Of a stretch of 64,000 nt of DNA, positions 59,786 through 64,000 are shown in pieces; the stretch's first letter is position 1; every line of letters starts with the position of its first letter. Position numbers and translations under genes: made by a program. The stretch covers positions 49,928-113,927 of the forward strand of contig JAHCII010000005.1 in NCBI GenBank assembly GCA_026129305.1. The letters are read 5' to 3'. The notes below the pieces were generated by a model. The model did not search any database. It had not been told where the DNA came from and saw nothing but the letters and a program-made list of their open reading frames with translations. The stretch is from Anaerolineales bacterium. GTDB taxonomy: Bacteria; Chloroflexota; Anaerolineae; Anaerolineales; UBA11579.

Positions 59786-60597
59786 AAAATTTTGTCTAAA
59801 TCCACTTTGGGGAAGACACGGCAAGCCCCGTCAATCGTGGCATCCAAAATTTCGCGGCCGTCCGCTTCAAAAGCTTCTCGGGCCAACTGATAGCCCAGCT
59901 CCGAACGATGCAGATCCGGCAACTGCCACAAGCTCCCAGCAGGGAAATAGTTGGGGTGAAAATGGTCGGCATCTTTGGCGTGCTTTCGCTGTTCTGTCTT
60001 GTTGGGTTCACCCTGGCTGCTGAAGCGGTGATCCAAACCAACCAGGATGACTTGTTTAAACCCCATATAGTAGGCCAATTGCAATGCCACAAAGGTCACA
60101 GTGCCGCTACTATCAAGGGGCCGCAACAAGTTGGCCGAAAAAGCATCGTGCAAGCCAAACTTAAGGCGAAGAAAATAAAAATCATCGTGAGAAGTGCTCG
60201 GCGAAAAGCGCGAGCGCATATTCCAGTTCAGAAACCTGGGCATGCTTAGGTTTGCGATTTCATGGCCAAATTGCCGCAGTACGAGCTCGTTAATCGCTAC
60301 ATAATAAGAAGTCGCAAAGCCCATCCGGTCAAAATTCAAATAAATGCGGTTCATGCCCATTGTGATCTCGCCCTTGGTGCCTGCGAGATCTGTTCTTGCA
60401 AGACTAGGCCCATTCGCCAGCAACACGCAACGTTCGCCTACGTGCTTATTGTGCACCTCCTCGATGCGCTGTCGATTGGTGCGCGCCTCAGCACTGAGTG
60501 CCCAAGCGGCGGCGTGCGGCAGGTCTCCAAAGCGACGAGTAGCCGCCTGGAGGATACGCTCAAGGCTGATTGGCGTATTCGCCAAACGGCCGTTCAT
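59782..60597 (-). CDS. DUF115/MptE-like protein in polysaccharide locus
   Basis: 271 residues. RCVLLANGPSLARTDL followed by GEITMGMNRIYLNFD, then LGFKQ-like VILVGLDHRF, matches the DUF115 (MptE-like) Rossmann fold. Relatives include archaeal hydroxymethylpterin kinases and flagellin- or surface-glycan-modifying proteins. In this locus a glycan-related transferase role is more likely. Overlaps both neighbours by four bases. Confidence 0.75.
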   Translation of the reverse strand: MNGRLANTPISLERILQAATRRFGDLPHAAAWALSAEARTNRQRIEEVHNKHVGERCVLLANGPSLARTDLAGTKGEITMGMNRIYLNFDRMGFATSYYVAINELVLRQFGHEIANLSMPRFLNWNMRSRFSPSTSHDDFYFLRLKFGLHDAFSANLLRPLDSSGTVTFVALQLAYYMGFKQVILVGLDHRFSSQGEPNKTEQRKHAKDADHFHPNYFPAGSLWQLPDLHRSELGYQLAREAFEADGREILDATIDGACRVFPKVDLDKIL

Positions 60598-62159
60598 ACT
60601 TTCAGGCGGCTCAAGACCATAGCCAGCATCTCTCGATCAACCGCCTCCATTCCCAAACGCCACAAAACGACAGCAAAACCCGCAAACCCCAACCCGGCGG
60701 TTAGGGCAACTTCAATCAAAGCTCCACCCAGGTTTAGTCGGCCGACGAGCAAAATGATGCCCGCCGCGCTGGTCGCGGCCAAGAAGCCCTTCCAATAGCT
60801 GCCGTCAATCGGAAAGATAGCCAGCCGGCGCCACACTACCAGTAAGCTGATGAGTGACATCAACAAAAATGAAATCAGTGTTGCCAAGGCGGCTCCAACC
60901 AGTCCGAGTTCAGGGACCAGCCAGACATTGCCCGCAATGTTTACAATAAATGTAAGCGCCGAAATCTTCAGCCAATCACGCGGATTTTCGGTCATTACCA
61001 AAACATATTCCACAGGGCCTGAAAGCAAGTTCGCAAGCTGCGCCACTGTCAAAATACAAAGAGCGGCTGCACCATCTGCATATAGGCTGCCATAGGTTGC
61101 CTCGAGCACTTTTCCAGGGATGAAGAGCAACGGCACCAAGAGGGGAATACTCAGATACAGTCCCCAGCGCGTACTGGTTACAAACGTCTCCCGCAGCCTA
61201 TTGCGATCGCCCGAGGCAAAAGTAGCAGAAAAGATGGGCGCAACAATTGTCTTCAGGGCGCTTAGCACAGTTACAAAAAACACCGAGAACAACGACGCTG
61301 CCTGAAAGATCCCCGCCTCAACCTCCGACCTATAGAAACCCACAAAGAGCCTGTCGGTTAACAACACCAGGGTTGAAAAAACCGCCGCCACGGCAATTGG
61401 CCTCGCCACTTTCCACAAATTTCGCGCAACCTGCCGGTCAAAGCTTCGAGACGACCAAGCTTCGGCATACGTATTCTTAATCTTCACGGCCAGATAGACG
61501 GCTCCCAAAGCAAGTGAGGCGGTGGTTGCCCAAATTGCGCCCAATAGCTCAATACCGGTCAATGCTAAGACAAGCACTACCAGCAGGTTGCCAAGCGGCT
61601 GCAAGATCTCTTCGGCAATAATCCCAGACTCCATCCGCAGAGAAATGCGCGTCAGGTATGCCCCAACCCGAAGCAAAATTGCCAAGAAAAGCGCCAAACT
61701 CATCAGGCGCAATACCTGTCCCAATTCAGGTTTTTGATAAACAGCTGCCAGCCAATCCGCTCCTATAAACACTGCCAGACTCGAAAATAGCGCGAGGATG
61801 GTGGTAATCCAGATGGCTGTAATTACCAAAGTGGATGTTTGATTTTTGTCTTTGGTGGGGATTGCCGCCCCAATCTGTAGGGCAGCAATATCAATCCCCA
61901 TGGGAAGGATAGAACTGCCTAACCGAAGGAAGTTCCACCCTATCGCGTACAAACCAAAAACCGCGGGGCCAAGCCAGCGCGCCAACAAAATCTGTGTCAA
62001 GATATGCACGCCGCGCCCAAAGAGCTTCCCCGCTAGATTAACCGCTGCTCCTGTTGCAAGCCTGCGGTCATGGGACGGGTGCGATGGGTTCACAAGTCGA
62101 TTATATTCACGCACATAATCTAAGCCAATAATAGAGTCCTTTAAAATCAAGTTTGTCAT
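60594..62159 (-). CDS. Polysaccharide flippase (Wzx/MATE-like)
   Basis: 521 residues from ATG 62159. About 14 membrane helices; LAGKLFGRGVHILTQILLARWLGP near residue 40 (in part) is the usual first-helix motif of oligosaccharide flippases, and NIAGNVWLVPELGLVGAALATLIS lies late. It moves lipid-linked repeat units across the membrane. No Shine-Dalgarno site precedes this ATG. Base composition is more AT-rich than the wecG and sugar transferase genes. Confidence 0.9.
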   Translation of the reverse strand: MTNLILKDSIIGLDYVREYNRLVNPSHPSHDRRLATGAAVNLAGKLFGRGVHILTQILLARWLGPAVFGLYAIGWNFLRLGSSILPMGIDIAALQIGAAIPTKDKNQTSTLVITAIWITTILALFSSLAVFIGADWLAAVYQKPELGQVLRLMSLALFLAILLRVGAYLTRISLRMESGIIAEEILQPLGNLLVVLVLALTGIELLGAIWATTASLALGAVYLAVKIKNTYAEAWSSRSFDRQVARNLWKVARPIAVAAVFSTLVLLTDRLFVGFYRSEVEAGIFQAASLFSVFFVTVLSALKTIVAPIFSATFASGDRNRLRETFVTSTRWGLYLSIPLLVPLLFIPGKVLEATYGSLYADGAAALCILTVAQLANLLSGPVEYVLVMTENPRDWLKISALTFIVNIAGNVWLVPELGLVGAALATLISFLLMSLISLLVVWRRLAIFPIDGSYWKGFLAATSAAGIILLVGRLNLGGALIEVALTAGLGFAGFAVVLWRLGMEAVDREMLAMVLSRLKV

Positions 62160-62161
62160 TC

Positions 62162-62167
62162 GGGAGG
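62162..62167 (+). promoter_or_regulatory. Ribosome binding site deciding the TTG start of the FkbM gene
   Basis: GGGAGG, eight bases before TTG 62176. It fills most of the 16-base gap between the divergent flippase and FkbM genes, so the FkbM promoter must lie inside the flippase coding sequence. Confidence 0.65.
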
Positions 62168-62175
62168 CGCCAGCA

Positions 62176-63048
62176 TTGCTGTACAAACTGTTTTACAGAT
62201 TTACCAGGTTGTTTAGCGGTTACGGGCTAAGAAAATATTTCCCCTGGGTCAATAGAGTATATAAATCCGTGAATCGCACCCTGGTACGCAAGCAGGCAAT
62301 TGTGCTTGGACACGTCATGTTCTTGGACGATCAGGATTCTATGGGTCTCTCGACCAATGGAATCTATGAGCCATTTGAAACCGCTTTGATCCAGAACTAT
62401 GTGAAACCCGGGCAAACGGTTCTGGACATCGGTGCAAACATTGGTTATTACACCCTCTTATTTGCAAAGCGCGTGGGCGGAAGTGGTGTGGTGCACGCCT
62501 TCGAACCTGAAAGCAATGCGTTCAAGTTGTTAGAGAAGAATCTGGAACTCAATGGATACCAAAATGTGGTTCTGCATCCTTTGGCCGTCTCCAACAAAGA
62601 TGGCGAGACGTACTTGGCGCGCGACCCATTCTCAAACCTGGATCATCGCATCAAGTCAGGATCTGAACACCAGGAAGCAAGCATAAAGATACGCACCGCG
62701 AAGATAGATTCGCTGATTGGCTCTTCAGAGCTCACTGTGGACGTAGTCAAGTTGGATATTCAAGGCGCCGAGTACTCAGCTGTACAAGGCATGCAAGCTA
62801 CCTTGTCGAAGAGCCCTACCGTCTTACTTCTCAGCGAATTTTGGCCCGAAGCCATCCAGGATCTTGGGGCAGATCCGAGGGGTTATTATGATTTACTGCT
62901 TGAACATGGCTTCAAGCTAAACGAAATAGACGAAAGAGGAAAAACTCTTACACCTATCAACTCGTACAACGAATTGCAGGCTGCTTGTGAGCGCAAGCTA
63001 ACCAAGCAAACCAACCTGCTCTGCACCAAAGGTCGGGTAAGCCTCTAA
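62176..63048 (+). CDS. FkbM-family methyltransferase
   Basis: 290 residues, start TTG 62176. SAM-binding motif I is VLDIGANIGYYTLLFAK, then HAFEPESNAFKLLEKN, and the FkbM block VDVVKLDIQGAEYSAVQGM. Such enzymes methylate hydroxyl groups on sugars or polyketides; beside a polysaccharide locus a glycan O-methylation is likely. It is divergent from the flippase and convergent with citrate synthase (four-base overlap). Confidence 0.9.
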   Translation: MLYKLFYRFTRLFSGYGLRKYFPWVNRVYKSVNRTLVRKQAIVLGHVMFLDDQDSMGLSTNGIYEPFETALIQNYVKPGQTVLDIGANIGYYTLLFAKRVGGSGVVHAFEPESNAFKLLEKNLELNGYQNVVLHPLAVSNKDGETYLARDPFSNLDHRIKSGSEHQEASIKIRTAKIDSLIGSSELTVDVVKLDIQGAEYSAVQGMQATLSKSPTVLLLSEFWPEAIQDLGADPRGYYDLLLEHGFKLNEIDERGKTLTPINSYNELQAACERKLTKQTNLLCTKGRVSL

Positions 63049-64000
63049 CGCTGGCTGACCTCAACCCAAGGCCGGTCCTCCTCGCCGATGAACTGCGATT
63101 GCGGGCGGATGATGCGGGCGTTCTCGCGCTGCTCAAAGCAGTGCGCCAGCCAGCCGCCCACCCGGCCCACGGCGAAGGTAGGCGTAAAACAAGGCACAGA
63201 GAAGCCCAGGCCGTGCAGCAATAGCGCCGTGTAAAACTCCACGTTGGTTTGCAGGTTGCGGCCGGGTTTGTGCTCCTCCAACACGCGGATAGCAATCTTC
63301 TCGACCTCTTCCACCAAATGGTACAGCTGCATATCACCGTCGGCTTCATAGAATTCACGCGCCGCCTTGGCCAACACATCGGCACGCGGGTCACGCACCT
63401 TGTAGACACGGTGGCCGAAGCCCATCAGGCGCGCGCCGGCGTCCAGCTTTTTGCGCAGCACTTCTTCGGCGCGGCTGACCTCGCCGATCTCGAAGACCAT
63501 GTCCAGCGCCGGGCCGGGCGCGCCGCCGTGCAGCGGGCCCTTGAGCGCGCCGATGGCGCCCACGATGGCCGAGACGAAATCCGTACCGGTGGACATGATC
63601 ACGCGTGCCGTGAAGGTGGATGCGTTCGAACCGTGGTCGATCACGGTGTTGAGGTAGGTCTCCAGCCCGCGCACGCGTGCCGCACTGGGCGCCTTGCCCT
63701 CCAGCATGTAGAGGTAGTTGGCTGCGTGGCCCAGGCTGGCGTCGGGCGCAATCGGCTCCTTGCCGTTAGCCAGCCGCCACGCCGCGGCCACAATCGTGGG
63801 GAAGGTGGCAAGCAGGCGCTTGGCCAGCCAGTCATCCGTGTCATCCGCGGGCGCATCGAGGCCCAGCGTGCCGGTAGCCATGCGCAGCGCGTCCATCAAG
63901 TCCAGCTGCGGGCTGGCGCTAGCTTTTAGCAAGGCCAGTGTGGCCTCGGGCAGCGCGCGCAGCGCCGCCAGCGACTGCGTGAAGGCAGCCAGCTCGCTGG
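63045..64000 (-). CDS. Citrate synthase (5' end outside window)
   Basis: The frame stays open to the window edge (codons for SELAAFTQSLAALRALPEATL upstream in part), so the N-terminus is missing. Active-site blocks are DHGSNASTFTARV, GALKGPLHGGA with the catalytic His, MGFGHRVYKVRDPRADVL, and the C-terminal FTPTFAVGRVGGWLAH. It condenses acetyl-CoA with oxaloacetate; a 2-methylcitrate synthase cannot be excluded. Confidence 0.95.
   Translation of the reverse strand, partial: SELAAFTQSLAALRALPEATLALLKASASPQLDLMDALRMATGTLGLDAPADDTDDWLAKRLLATFPTIVAAAWRLANGKEPIAPDASLGHAANYLYMLEGKAPSAARVRGLETYLNTVIDHGSNASTFTARVIMSTGTDFVSAIVGAIGALKGPLHGGAPGPALDMVFEIGEVSRAEEVLRKKLDAGARLMGFGHRVYKVRDPRADVLAKAAREFYEADGDMQLYHLVEEVEKIAIRVLEEHKPGRNLQTNVEFYTALLLHGLGFSVPCFTPTFAVGRVGGWLAHCFEQRENARIIRPQSQFIGEEDRPWVEVSQR

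Noticed and set aside
1..64000. CRISPR array, prophage, integron or insertion sequence
   Set aside because: No regularly spaced repeats, no transposase or integrase frames and no attachment-site duplications at the two tRNA genes were seen.

Overview
The window reads as a chromosomal segment of a GC-rich bacterium with dense, short-spaced operons. Several traits point to Chloroflexota, most likely Anaerolineae: lipoproteins with long Pro/Thr/Glu linkers, a fused alpha-beta 2-oxoacid dehydrogenase E1, a PyrF-PyrE fusion, a pair of PYROXD2-like FAD enzymes, and many genes with a -10 box placed 6-7 bases before the start codon and no Shine-Dalgarno sequence. This placement is inferred from gene content; no rRNA is present to confirm it. 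There is no CRISPR array, prophage or transposase.

Layout. 1-4263: de novo pyrimidine operon (pyrC partial, pyrB, pyrFE fusion, pyrD). 4268-8312: NmrA-like protein, CoA-transferase, DNA polymerase IV and a coupled PD-(D/E)XK-like/winged-helix protein. 8457-10756: pgi-rpiA. 10802-19454, minus strand: small lipoprotein, GlcD/GlcF-type dehydrogenase, HflX, aminotransferase, a small deoxyribosyltransferase-like protein, M28 peptidase and TrmFO. 19533-24097, plus strand: sigma-54, a histidine kinase and a sigma-54 activator, headed by a consensus sigma-54 promoter that overlaps a sigma-70 promoter. 24358-30714, minus strand: E1 enzyme and an FbpABC-type iron transporter. 30948-35060: YbaY lipoprotein, PAS-GGDEF-EAL, FIST sensor and SpoIIAA-like protein. 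35172-38166: YcaQ-like glycosylase, divergent from an arsR-SRPBCC-DUF1801-DUF1801 module. 38273-41601: UvrA-like ATPase and an alpha-toroid protein. 41702-44676: AT-richer island with two paralogous lipoproteins and a Cys-rich secreted protein. 44831-50298: tRNA-Met(CAT), F420/PNPOx-like protein, TPR membrane protein, and the operon rel-moeA-VKOR-acidic protein, then tRNA-Asp. 50387-55254: GcvT-like protein, two paralogous FAD oxidoreductases and an acetyltransferase. 55261-62159, minus strand: surface polysaccharide locus, divergent from an FkbM methyltransferase. 63045-end: citrate synthase, cut by the window edge.

The most notable region is 19479-24097. The sigma-54 gene carries an added CXXC-N9-CXXC zinc-ribbon-like element. 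Its promoter matches the -24/-12 consensus, so sigma-54 may control its own gene. The response regulator in the same operon has intact receiver and AAA+ domains (with GAFTGA) but ends where a Fis-type DNA-binding domain should begin. This looks like a compact, possibly self-amplifying sigma-54 circuit with an activator acting from solution, as proposed for FlgR and CtcC. Other unexplained structure includes a perfect 19-bp inverted repeat inside the fbpB coding sequence, a 30-bp intergenic palindrome, and an operator-like array at the E1 promoter.
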